Both the position numbers and the translations under genes were made by a program. This document shows, piece by piece, positions 7,199 to 14,494 of a stretch of 14,857 bases of DNA. This DNA is from Bordetella parapertussis. Its GTDB lineage: Bacteria; Pseudomonadota; Gammaproteobacteria; Burkholderiales; Burkholderiaceae_C. A model generated the notes under the pieces. That model did no database searches, was not told where the DNA came from, and saw nothing but the letters and a program-made list of their open reading frames with translations. Every line of letters starts with the position of its first letter. Within the stretch, counting starts at the first letter, position 1. The DNA is taken from assembly GCA_945888535.1 (NCBI GenBank), contig CAMDAN010000061.1:1-14857 (forward strand). Direction: 5' to 3'.

Positions 7199-8615
7199 AA
7201 TGGCGCGCGCCGCTTAATGCGGCGCGGGGTTTACGTTGCAACTCGCCCTTAGCAAGGGCTTGGGGTACTAGCGTTGCCACGGTTAAGGCGTCATCTCCAA
7301 AATAACGCGCGGCCACGGCCTGAACCTGTGCCGGTTTGACGGCGCGCAAGCGATCCAACCACAAGGAATCAAATGCCAAGGGCAAACCGGTCGCCCAATG
7401 CACTCCCAAAATTCGGGCTTGGTTAAAGACGCTATCGCGTTTAAAAACTTCACCGGCCGACCACTGGTTAATCACCCGCTTGAGTTCTTGCTCGCTCACT
7501 CCTTCCTCCGCAACGCGTTTCACTTGTGCCCGCAGCGCCGCCTCTAAAGCAGCACTGGTCTTACCGCTGGCTGGAACCCCCGTGAGCATGAAGGTTACGG
7601 GGCCACGCGCGGTCGAACCAAAATAGGCGGAAGCGCTGTCGGCGACATGGTCAGCGGGCTGGGTCAAGGCCTTATCCAATCGCGCGCCTTGGTACCCATC
7701 TAACACCGCCGCTAACAACGTCAGCGCCAAAGCATCTTGCGACTCTGCATCCCACTCTTTTTGCGACACTGCCGAAGGCGTCGCGCCGGGAACCTTGAAT
7801 GCCAGCGCTACATAGGCCTGCTCCGCAGGCGCTTTGAAATCAATACGGCGCAGGCCGTTTTGCGGGGGTTCTGCGCGTGGCTTTCGCACAGGAGGCTGCG
7901 CACCTTGGATACCGCCGTACCATTTTTCAGCCAAGGCTCGAACCACTTGCGGATCCACATCACCAGCCACCACCACGGCCGCATTGGCAGGCACATACCA
8001 GCGACGGTAAAAAGCGCGGGCGTCCTCGGGCTGCATCGCCTCTAAGTCACTCATCCAACCCACAATCGGACGACGGTAAGGAGACGCTTGGTAAGTCGTT
8101 GCGTTCAATGCCTCAAACAGTCGGGCATGGGGGCTGTCCTCGGTGCGTAAACGGCGCTCTTCTTTGACCACCTCTAACTCTTTGCGAAAGTCGTCATCGC
8201 TCCATTGGTTGTTGGCAAAACGGTCTGCTTCCAATGCCATCACGTCGGCCAAACGGTCGGCTGGAATTTGTTGGAAATACCCGGTGTAGTCCTTGCTGGT
8301 GAATGCGTTTTCACGCCCACCCAAAGCTGCCACACGGCGAGAAAAATCTCCGGCTTTGACGCTCGCTGTTCCTTTGAAAAGCATGTGTTCCAACAAATGG
8401 GCTACGCCCGAAGTTCCATCGACCTCGTCCATCGATCCCACCCGCACCCACAGCATATGCACCGCCGTGGGCGCACGGTGATCAGGCTTGACGATCAGCG
8501 TCATTCCGTTGGAAAGTGTGAACTGTTCGATCGCTTCTGGCACAGCGTAGGCGACAGGAATCGCCATGAAAAAAGTAATTCCCCAGCGTAAAAAATAAAG
8601 TGCGGTGTGTTTCAT
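7197..8615 (-). CDS. Zinc-dependent M16 family peptidase (catalytic subunit)
   Basis: A periplasmic metallopeptidase of the pitrilysin/insulinase M16B family, 472 aa from the chosen ATG at 8615. The inverted zinc motif is complete: H73-L-L-E76-H77 in SGVAHLLEHMLFKGT, followed about 75 residues later by the third ligand region EVVKEERR (E152/E153). RENAFTSKDYTGYFQ is also typical of the active half. The ATG at 8615 starts a good signal peptide (hydrophobic FLRWGITFFMAIPVAYA). The longer in-frame start at 8723 would place 36 residues before it and run into ftsY, so I rejected it. The gene is the first of a three-gene minus-strand run with the inactive partner and greB, and diverges from ftsY across 28 bp. 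A natural substrate cannot be deduced; related pairs degrade peptides in the periplasm. Confidence 0.94.
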   Translation of the reverse strand: MKHTALYFLRWGITFFMAIPVAYAVPEAIEQFTLSNGMTLIVKPDHRAPTAVHMLWVRVGSMDEVDGTSGVAHLLEHMLFKGTASVKAGDFSRRVAALGGRENAFTSKDYTGYFQQIPADRLADVMALEADRFANNQWSDDDFRKELEVVKEERRLRTEDSPHARLFEALNATTYQASPYRRPIVGWMSDLEAMQPEDARAFYRRWYVPANAAVVVAGDVDPQVVRALAEKWYGGIQGAQPPVRKPRAEPPQNGLRRIDFKAPAEQAYVALAFKVPGATPSAVSQKEWDAESQDALALTLLAAVLDGYQGARLDKALTQPADHVADSASAYFGSTARGPVTFMLTGVPASGKTSAALEAALRAQVKRVAEEGVSEQELKRVINQWSAGEVFKRDSVFNQARILGVHWATGLPLAFDSLWLDRLRAVKPAQVQAVAARYFGDDALTVATLVPQALAKGELQRKPRAALSGARH

Positions 8616-8631
8616 AGAATGCTGCATTCTA
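8615..8631. promoter_or_regulatory. 17-nt palindrome in the ftsY / M16 divergent gap
   Basis: TAGAATGC-T-GCATTCTA has perfect 8-nt arms around a single centre base. It fills more than half of the 28-bp gap between two divergent start codons and overlaps the first base of the M16 ATG. Each arm begins with TAGAAT, a near match to a -10 box, on its own strand. No convincing -35 partner at 16-18 bp was seen on either strand. It could be an operator, a pair of back-to-back -10 elements, or chance. Confidence 0.45.
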
Positions 8632-8643
8632 AGAACGCACGCC

Positions 8644-9654
8644 ATGTTCAGCTTTTTCAAAAAAAAATCACCCTCTTTCCCTTCCGCCGATGACCTACCC
8701 TCGGCCAGTAACGCGTCGGACAAAGCACCGGACGCAAGTGGCCGTCAAGGCTGGCTTGCCAAACTCAAAAACGGGCTGGGGAAAACCGCTGCCAGTATTT
8801 CCCATGTTTTTGGTGGCTCACGCATTGATGAAGCCTTGTTTGAAGACCTCGAAAGCGCGCTGCTCATGGCCGATGCGGGCGTGGCTGCGACCGAATTTTT
8901 AATTCAAAACCTGCGCCGCCAAGCCAAAGAAAGCAAGGCTGAAACCCCAGCGCAACTAAAAGAGTTGTTGGTGGATTGTCTGAGTGACTTGCTGGCCCCA
9001 CTAGAAAAACCCCTGTCGATTGGAGCGCAACAGCCCACCGTCATCATGGTTACGGGTGTCAATGGAGCCGGTAAAACCACCTCGATTGGCAAACTGACCC
9101 ATCGCCTTGCAGACAGTGGCGCCAGCGTTTTGCTAGCCGCTGCCGACACCTTTCGGGCCGCCGCGAGAGAACAATTGACCGTGTGGGCGGATCGCAATAC
9201 GGTGGAGATCTTCAGCCAAGAAGGCGGCGACCCAGCGGCTGTCAGTTACGACGCGGTATGCGCTGGAAAAGCGCGCGGCAAAGACGTGGTTTTGATCGAT
9301 ACCGCAGGGCGACTGCCAACGCAGATCCACCTGATGGAAGAATTGAAAAAAATCAAACGCGTGGTGCAAAAAGCCGGTGACGCATCCGGCTTAGGCGCTT
9401 GTCCCCACGAAGTATTGCTGGTGATCGACGGCAACACTGGCCAAAACGCCTTAGCGCAGGTTCGCGCGTTTGACGACGCCTTGGGCCTCACCGGCCTCAT
9501 CATCACCAAACTCGATGGCACGGCCAAAGGCGGCGTATTAGCCGCTATTGCCCGCGACCGGCCTATCCCCGTTTACTTTATTGGGGTGGGCGAACAACTC
9601 GAAGAATTAGAAACCTTTCATGCCCGTGAATTCGCCCAAGCCCTTCTCAATTAA
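8644..9654 (+). CDS. ftsY: Signal recognition particle receptor FtsY
   Basis: FtsY is the SRP GTPase receptor that docks ribosome-SRP complexes at the inner membrane for co-translational insertion. The 336-aa protein has a short, variable N-terminal A region (MFSFFKKK, Ser/Ala/Asp-rich), then the N domain four-helix bundle. The G domain follows, with P-loop GVNGAGKTTS (138-147), DTFRAAAREQL, DTAGR (219-223), TKLDGTAKGG (from 288) and the C-terminal PVYFIGVGEQLEEL. All SRP-GTPase motifs are present. I chose the ATG at 8644; the longer frame from 8605 overlaps the divergent peptidase and adds an unrelated sequence. The A domain is much shorter than in E. coli FtsY (497 aa) but normal for many bacteria. 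Codons 6-8 contain a run of nine As. Its 3' end overlaps the next gene by 35 bp. Confidence 0.97.
   Translation: MFSFFKKKSPSFPSADDLPSASNASDKAPDASGRQGWLAKLKNGLGKTAASISHVFGGSRIDEALFEDLESALLMADAGVAATEFLIQNLRRQAKESKAETPAQLKELLVDCLSDLLAPLEKPLSIGAQQPTVIMVTGVNGAGKTTSIGKLTHRLADSGASVLLAAADTFRAAAREQLTVWADRNTVEIFSQEGGDPAAVSYDAVCAGKARGKDVVLIDTAGRLPTQIHLMEELKKIKRVVQKAGDASGLGACPHEVLLVIDGNTGQNALAQVRAFDDALGLTGLIITKLDGTAKGGVLAAIARDRPIPVYFIGVGEQLEELETFHAREFAQALLN
8659..8667 (+). repeat. A9 homopolymer in ftsY codons 6-8
   Basis: Nine consecutive As directly after a T5-C, encoding Lys-Lys-Lys in frame. A run of this length is a possible site for polymerase slippage, and also a possible assembly-error site. Here the reading frame is intact. 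Confidence 0.6.
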
Positions 9655-10867
9655 GCGCCGCCGTGCGCTTGGCGTTATCGGACTAAGCCCACTCGGTGGG
9701 CTCTCGGCTCTTACCCCTTGGGGTATGGCTCGAGCTACTTCTAAAGAGTGGCGGCAGATCGAAACCCAAGCCCGTGGGCAAACGGTGTATTTCAACGCCT
9801 GGGGCGGCGCACCCACCATCAACGCCTACATTCAGTGGGCCAGCGCGCAGGTACTCGCGCAGTTCGGGGTCACGGTCAAGCACGTCAAAATTGCCGACGC
9901 AGCGGACATGGTCAAACGCGTACGCAATGAAAAATTAGCGGGCAAAACCGATGGCACGGTGGACTTGGTGTGGATCAATGGCGAGAATTTTTTAACCATG
10001 AAACGCGAAGGTCTGTTGTTTGGTCCGTTTGCCGAACAGTTGCCTTCTTACGCCTGGGTGGACACGCAAGGCAAGCCCACCACGCGCATTGATTTTTCTG
10101 AGCCAGTCGAGGGTATGGAAGCGCCCTGGGGCATGGCGCAACTCACTTTCATGGCTGACAGCAAACGCACCGCTCAGCCCCCGCGCAGCAGCCAGGAATT
10201 ACTCGCCTTTGCCGCCAAGTTCCCCGGCCGCGTCAGCTACCCTCGCCCACCCGATTTTCACGGCACCACGTTTCTAAAACAACTTTTGCTGGACCTCAAC
10301 GGCGGCTCCGATCGCGCAGCGCTTTACCAAAGCGTGACGCCGCAGGCCTTTGAAAAAAGCACCGCCGTCTTGTGGCGAACGTTGGATACGCTTCACCCTT
10401 ATTTGTGGCGCGGGGGCAAACAATTTCCCCATACCGCTGCAGCACTGCGCCAAATGTTTTCGGATGGAGAGTTGCTTTTGGCAATGACCTTCAACCCCAA
10501 TGAAGCGGCCAATGAAATTACAGCCAAACGTTTAGCCCCGAGCACCCTCAGTTACCAATTCACTAGCGGCACGGTGGGTAACACCCACTTCCTCGCCATC
10601 CCGTTTAACAGCCGCGCCGCCCAAGGCGCCCAAGTCTTTGCCAACTTTTTACTCAGCTCTGCGGCCCAAGCCAAAAAGGCCGATATTGCGGTCTGGGGCG
10701 ACCCCACGGTCTTGGCTGTCGATCGCTTGCCTTCGGCACAGCGGGCCTTGTTTTCAGCGCCAGCGTTGCCAGGCCAAGTGCGACAAAGCGCACCCACTTT
10801 GCCTGAGCCGCACGGCTCGTGGGTGGAGCCGCTGGAAAAAGAATGGACGCGCCGTTACGGTGGTTAA
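9620..10867 (+). CDS. ynjB: ABC transporter substrate-binding protein, YnjB-like
   Basis: A periplasmic solute-binding protein of the E. coli YnjB type (COG4134-like), 415 aa. Family-typical stretches are VYFNAWGGAPTINAYIQW, VDLVWINGENFLTMKREGLL, EAPWGMAQLTF, FHGTTFLKQLLLDL, LLAMTFNPNEAANEI and GTVGNTHFLAIPFN. The N-terminus KRRRALGVIGLSPLGG with a later ARA looks like a signal peptide with a twin-arginine-like start, so Tat export is possible. The ATG at 9620 lies 35 bp inside ftsY in another frame; a GTG two codons later (9626) is the only other close start. No strong ribosome site was seen, so translation may depend on coupling with ftsY. The transported substrate of this family is, to my knowledge, not established. 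The matching permease and ATPase lie downstream, beyond a YegD-like gene. Confidence 0.9.
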   Translation: MPVNSPKPFSIKRRRALGVIGLSPLGGLSALTPWGMARATSKEWRQIETQARGQTVYFNAWGGAPTINAYIQWASAQVLAQFGVTVKHVKIADAADMVKRVRNEKLAGKTDGTVDLVWINGENFLTMKREGLLFGPFAEQLPSYAWVDTQGKPTTRIDFSEPVEGMEAPWGMAQLTFMADSKRTAQPPRSSQELLAFAAKFPGRVSYPRPPDFHGTTFLKQLLLDLNGGSDRAALYQSVTPQAFEKSTAVLWRTLDTLHPYLWRGGKQFPHTAAALRQMFSDGELLLAMTFNPNEAANEITAKRLAPSTLSYQFTSGTVGNTHFLAIPFNSRAAQGAQVFANFLLSSAAQAKKADIAVWGDPTVLAVDRLPSAQRALFSAPALPGQVRQSAPTLPEPHGSWVEPLEKEWTRRYGG

Positions 10868-10888
10868 ACCCTCTTTGATCTTGCTGCC

Positions 10889-12133
10889 ATGTTGACACTG
10901 GGAATTGACTTTGGTACGTCCAACTCGGCGGCAGCGGTCATCGACGAGAGCGGTATCCTGCGCGTTATCCCGCTGAGCGCTGCGCGTTCTGAAATGCCCA
11001 CCGCTGTTTTTTTTGATGCGGAAACCCACCATGTTTTGTATGGTGAAGACGCCATGCAGGCCTATTTAAGCGGCAACGAAGGGCGCTTGTTGCGTTCCCT
11101 CAAAAGCTTGCTGGGCAGCGCGTTGATGGACGAATACACCCAAGTCGACGGCCGAGCGCTGCGCTTTTTTGACATCGTAGTGCTCTTTTTCAAAGAACTC
11201 AAACGCCGCTGCGAAGTCCATGTGGGCGAAGCCTTGCCCCACGTTGTCATCGGCCGCCCCGTGCACTTTGTGGATGACGACCCTGCGCGCGACGCTTTGG
11301 CGCAAACCACCTTAAGCCGCGCTGCGCTGGAAGCGGGCTTTAGCGACATCCGTTTTCAGTTGGAGCCCATCGCGGCGGCGCTAGATTACGAGCAGCAAAT
11401 CGATAAAGAAACCACCGCCTTGGTCGTGGACATTGGCGGGGGCACGTCTGACTTCACCACCATCCGCCTCAATCAAAAGCGCAGCGCCTTGTCCGACCGC
11501 AGCGCCGACGTGTTAGCCAGCACCGGTGTTCACATCGGCGGCACAGACTTTGACCGCCTGCTTGATCTTGCAACCGTCATGCCCCTACTAGGCTACAAAC
11601 ACATTGGCACTGGCGATCGCCCGGTTCCCAACAGTGTGTTCTTTGACCTCAGCACCTGGCACTTTATTCACCGCGCCTACACCCGCAAAGCCCTGCACTT
11701 TGCCAGCGAGCTTTGGACCGACTTTTCCGACCAAACCCTGCACAAACGGCTCATGCAAGCCCTGGAGGAGCAACACGGCCACCGCATGCTCGCAAGCGTG
11801 GAGGCCGCCAAAATTGGCTGCTCTGTTTCAGGAAATGTCAGCGCCGTTGATTTGAATTTTTTAGAACTCCGCCTCGCGCCAACGCTAGACACATTCGTAA
11901 TGCAAGACGCTTTGCAACAGGCTATCGCGCAGGTGGTGGAATGTGCGTTAGCGTGTGTCAAAGCCTCCGGCTTAGACAGCGTCGATGTGGTGTACCTCAC
12001 TGGCGGCTCATCGGCTCTGCGCCCTTTGGTGCAAGCCCTACAAACCGCGATGCCACAGGCCCACTTGGTAAAAGGCAATCCTTTTGGTGGCGTGGCTGCG
12101 GGCTTGGCGGTGGTGGGGGCGGCGAAGGCGTAA
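10889..12133 (+). CDS. yegD: Hsp70-family ATPase, YegD-like, nucleotide-binding domain only
   Basis: A 414-aa member of the Hsp70/actin ATPase superfamily resembling E. coli YegD. Phosphate-1 motif GIDFGTSNS (5-13), VVIGRPVHF, the connect-like EPIAAALDYE, phosphate-2 DIGGGTSDF (from D181), HIGGTDFD and the adenosine motif LTGGSSALRPL (from 370) are all visible in order. The protein ends soon after the last motif (GNPFGGVAAGLAV), so the peptide-binding and lid domains of DnaK (about 638 aa) are missing, as in YegD (about 450 aa). A substrate-refolding role is therefore doubtful, and YegD's function is poorly defined. The start at 10889 is 21 nt after ynjB and has no clear ribosome site; the ynjC-like start is only 13 nt beyond the stop. 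An Hsp70-like gene inside a ynjBCD cluster is not the E. coli arrangement. Confidence 0.9.
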   Translation: MLTLGIDFGTSNSAAAVIDESGILRVIPLSAARSEMPTAVFFDAETHHVLYGEDAMQAYLSGNEGRLLRSLKSLLGSALMDEYTQVDGRALRFFDIVVLFFKELKRRCEVHVGEALPHVVIGRPVHFVDDDPARDALAQTTLSRAALEAGFSDIRFQLEPIAAALDYEQQIDKETTALVVDIGGGTSDFTTIRLNQKRSALSDRSADVLASTGVHIGGTDFDRLLDLATVMPLLGYKHIGTGDRPVPNSVFFDLSTWHFIHRAYTRKALHFASELWTDFSDQTLHKRLMQALEEQHGHRMLASVEAAKIGCSVSGNVSAVDLNFLELRLAPTLDTFVMQDALQQAIAQVVECALACVKASGLDSVDVVYLTGGSSALRPLVQALQTAMPQAHLVKGNPFGGVAAGLAVVGAAKA

Positions 12134-12146
12134 GCACCCGCTTTTG

Positions 12147-13865
12147 ATGTCTTTGCATACCCGCTCTTTTTCACGCTTCACCTACCGCTGGCTTGCGGTC
12201 GGCTGGGCGGCGCTGGTCTTGGTTCCCTTGGTATGGAGTTTGGCAGGCGCAATATCGGCGGCGTGGGACTTGGCTGCCTGGCAAGCCTTGTTGACGCAGC
12301 CGCAACTCAAGGCAGCTTTGGGCTTGAGCCTTTGGACGGGCCTGGCTTCTACGGCGCTGGCGTGGTCTGGGGCGGCGGTGTTGTTGTCGGGCCGCTGGGG
12401 TAGCAAGGTGCCTGCGATGTTGGCGCTGCCGCATGCGGCGTTTGCAATTGGGGTGGTGCTCTTGGTTTCGCCGAGCGGGTGGTTGTTGCGTTTGGGGGCG
12501 AACCTTTGGGGTGGGGTTGGGGGCGTGGGTTTGGAGTCGCCCCCGGATTGGCCGACCACCCAAGACCCTTGTGGCGTAGGCTTGATAGTAGTTTTGGCTT
12601 TGAAGGAGATGGTGTTTTTACTCTGGATGGGTCTGGCGGTTTTGCAGCGGCCTGATTTTTCAAAGCGCCTGCGCTTAGAGATGCAATTGGCGCAGAGCAT
12701 GGGGTACAGCGAACGGGCGGCGTGGTGGCGCGTGGGCTGGCCGCAGTTAGCGTCGCGATTGGTTGCGCCGCTGGGCGCGGTGTTTGCGTACAGCCTATCG
12801 GTGGTGGATGTGGCGCTGGTGATTGGCCCGACTGCGCCGCCGACCTTGGGCGTGTTGGCTTGGCAGTGGTTGCAAGACGCTGACCCGCATACCCAAGTGC
12901 AGGGCGCGGCAGCGGCTTGGTTACTTTTGGCGGTAAGCGCTTTGCTAGTGGTATTGGTTGCGTTAGTTCATCGCGCAGTTTTTAAGCCTTGGGCGCGGGC
13001 GCGGTTAACGCGAGGCGCTGCGCCGTTGACCGCACAAGAACACCACGCCCTTGCATTGCGACAACCCACAGCGGCGGCTTGGGCTTTGCTGGCGATTTAC
13101 AGCGCGGTGGGTTTGGCGCTTGGCTTAGCCAGCGTGACGGGAGTTTGGTTGTTTCCGGCGTTGTGGCCGCAGACGTGGACTGCCGGTGCGTGGGCAGCAG
13201 TGGCTTCTGATGGCGACACTTTGTGGGCCAGCGTTTGGTTAGGTTTATCAAGCGCGAGCGCGGCCACCATCTGGGTTTTGCTTATGTGGGAGTGGTGGCC
13301 TCTGCGTTGGCGCAGCGGTGGTCGGGGCGCGATGCTTTTGGCTTTGATTTTTCTGCCTTTGTTGTTGCCTGCGGCTTTGTGGGCCTTGGGCCTCCACCGC
13401 TTGGCTTTAGAGTGGGGCTGGGATGCCAACGGCAGCGGCGTGTGGTTGGCGCACACTTTGAGCGTGGCGCCGTATGTGGCGCTTGCGCTGTACGGGCCGC
13501 TGCAAGGATTTGATCCGCGCTTTCGCACCGTAGCGGCTACTTTGGGACACGGCCGCTGGGCCTTTGTTTGGCGGGTGGAGTGGCCGCTCTTGCGCGGGGC
13601 GATTGCAGCGGCTTTTGCGGTGGGGTTTGCGGTGAGCGTGGCGCAGTATTTGCCGACTTTGTATGTTGGCGCTGGCCGGTTTGATACGGTGACAACGCAA
13701 GCGGTGGCGCTGTCTTCGGGCGGCCAGCGGTCTTTGATGGCGGCCTACGCGGCGCTGGAATGGGTTTTGCCTGTGGTGGTTTTTGCGCTGGCCGCGTGGG
13801 TTGGGCGGGCTCGGCGCTTTCGGTCGGCTGCCTTTCAAGCTGGGCCTGCGCCTGAATTAGGATAG
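12147..13865 (+). CDS. ynjC: Fused double ABC transporter permease, YnjC-like
   Basis: An integral inner-membrane permease of 572 aa in which two transmembrane domains of the binding-protein-dependent type are joined in one chain, as in E. coli YnjC (about 511 aa). Each half carries an EAA-type cytoplasmic loop that docks the ATPase. The first is about 173-200 (LEMQLAQSMGYSERAAWWRVGWP) and the second about 454-482 (FRTVAATLGHGRWAFVWRVEWP). Many hydrophobic Leu/Val/Ala/Trp segments surround them, with a basic linker (KPWARARLTRG) between the halves. I chose the ATG at 12147; the frame is open back to 12084, but that extension (WWGRRRRKH) comes from the 3' end of yegD and is not membrane-like. 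The coding strand is rich in G, with many TTG, GCG and GTG codons. Because both halves are fused, one chain per transporter suffices. It is probably coupled to YnjB and YnjD. Confidence 0.93.
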   Translation: MSLHTRSFSRFTYRWLAVGWAALVLVPLVWSLAGAISAAWDLAAWQALLTQPQLKAALGLSLWTGLASTALAWSGAAVLLSGRWGSKVPAMLALPHAAFAIGVVLLVSPSGWLLRLGANLWGGVGGVGLESPPDWPTTQDPCGVGLIVVLALKEMVFLLWMGLAVLQRPDFSKRLRLEMQLAQSMGYSERAAWWRVGWPQLASRLVAPLGAVFAYSLSVVDVALVIGPTAPPTLGVLAWQWLQDADPHTQVQGAAAAWLLLAVSALLVVLVALVHRAVFKPWARARLTRGAAPLTAQEHHALALRQPTAAAWALLAIYSAVGLALGLASVTGVWLFPALWPQTWTAGAWAAVASDGDTLWASVWLGLSSASAATIWVLLMWEWWPLRWRSGGRGAMLLALIFLPLLLPAALWALGLHRLALEWGWDANGSGVWLAHTLSVAPYVALALYGPLQGFDPRFRTVAATLGHGRWAFVWRVEWPLLRGAIAAAFAVGFAVSVAQYLPTLYVGAGRFDTVTTQAVALSSGGQRSLMAAYAALEWVLPVVVFALAAWVGRARRFRSAAFQAGPAPELG

Positions 13866-13873
13866 CTTGGCCT

Positions 13874-14494
13874 ATGTCGCTAAATATTCACCTTCAGTCT
13901 TTGCGAACGCCTTCACGTGTCTTGTTGGAAAACCTGACGCTAGAGGTTCCAGCAGGCGCGGTACATACCGTCATGGGGCCCAGCGGCTCGGGCAAGTCGA
14001 GCCTGCTAGCGGCGGTGTGCGGAACGTTAGACGCAGGCCTGCAGTTTGAAGGCCGCATTACTTTTAACGGCTTGCGCATTGACGCCTTACCTACCCCAGA
14101 GCGGCGGGTGGGCTTGTTGTTGCAAGACGATTTGTTATTTGCGCACATGACGGTTCAAGAGAACCTGCTTTTCGCCGTTCCGAAAGGCCCCAAAGCGCAG
14201 CGGCATGACCACGTCATGCAAGCCCTCATCGATATTGAAATGCAAGACTTTAGTGATGCCGACCCGGCGACGCTTTCCGGCGGACAACGCGCCCGCGTTG
14301 CGTTGGCGCGGGCGCTGTTGGCCCAGCCCCAGGCTTTGCTTTTGGATGAGCCGTTTTCGAAACTCGATATGCGTTTGCGACAGCGGATGCGGGCCTTGGT
14401 GTTTGGTGCCATCGCAAAGCGCGGCATTGCGACGCTTTTGGTAACGCATGACAGCGCCGACATCGCCAACCCCCGACAATGCACCCATGTTTGA
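13874..14494 (+). CDS. ynjD: ABC transporter ATP-binding protein, YnjD-like
   Basis: The ATPase subunit driving import through the YnjC-like permease, 206 aa. It shows Walker A GPSGSGKSS (35-43), Q-loop Q84 in LLLQDDLLF, signature LSGGQRAR (134-141), Walker B ALLLDEP (154-160), D-loop SKLD and switch histidine H192 in LVTHDSADI, so it should hydrolyse ATP. It ends 14 residues after the switch histidine. It has no regulatory C-terminal domain and is a minimal subunit, close in length to E. coli YnjD (about 217 aa). The ATG at 13874 lies 8 nt after the permease stop, with AGGA at 13859-13862 overlapping the end of ynjC as ribosome site. Its last 8 bases overlap the start of the next gene. Order and spacing place it in one operon with ynjB, yegD, ynjC and ynjF. 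Confidence 0.95.
   Translation: MSLNIHLQSLRTPSRVLLENLTLEVPAGAVHTVMGPSGSGKSSLLAAVCGTLDAGLQFEGRITFNGLRIDALPTPERRVGLLLQDDLLFAHMTVQENLLFAVPKGPKAQRHDHVMQALIDIEMQDFSDADPATLSGGQRARVALARALLAQPQALLLDEPFSKLDMRLRQRMRALVFGAIAKRGIATLLVTHDSADIANPRQCTHV

Noticed and set aside
8605..8643. Upstream in-frame extension of ftsY
   Set aside because: It overlaps the M16 start and adds residues not typical of FtsY. The protein from the ATG at 8644 begins MFSFFKKK as expected.
8616..8723. N-terminal extension of the M16 peptidase starting at 8723
   Set aside because: It would put 36 residues before a good signal peptide and run antisense through the start of ftsY. The ATG at 8615 fits better.
12084..12146. Upstream start of the permease inside yegD
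   Set aside because: The extra residues are a very basic, Trp-rich translation of the yegD 3' end in another frame; the ATG at 12147 begins a normal N-terminus.
11677..12174. 165-codon minus-strand frame opposite the Hsp70 gene
   Set aside because: Mirrors a well-supported Hsp70-family gene with all its nucleotide motifs on the plus strand. The antisense product has no recognisable features.
12182..12700. Long minus-strand open frames opposite the permease (also 12171-12563 and 13407-13838)
   Set aside because: Very rich in Pro, Lys, Arg and Gln with no recognisable domain. They are the expected result of the G-rich coding strand of the permease, which has clear EAA loops and membrane segments.
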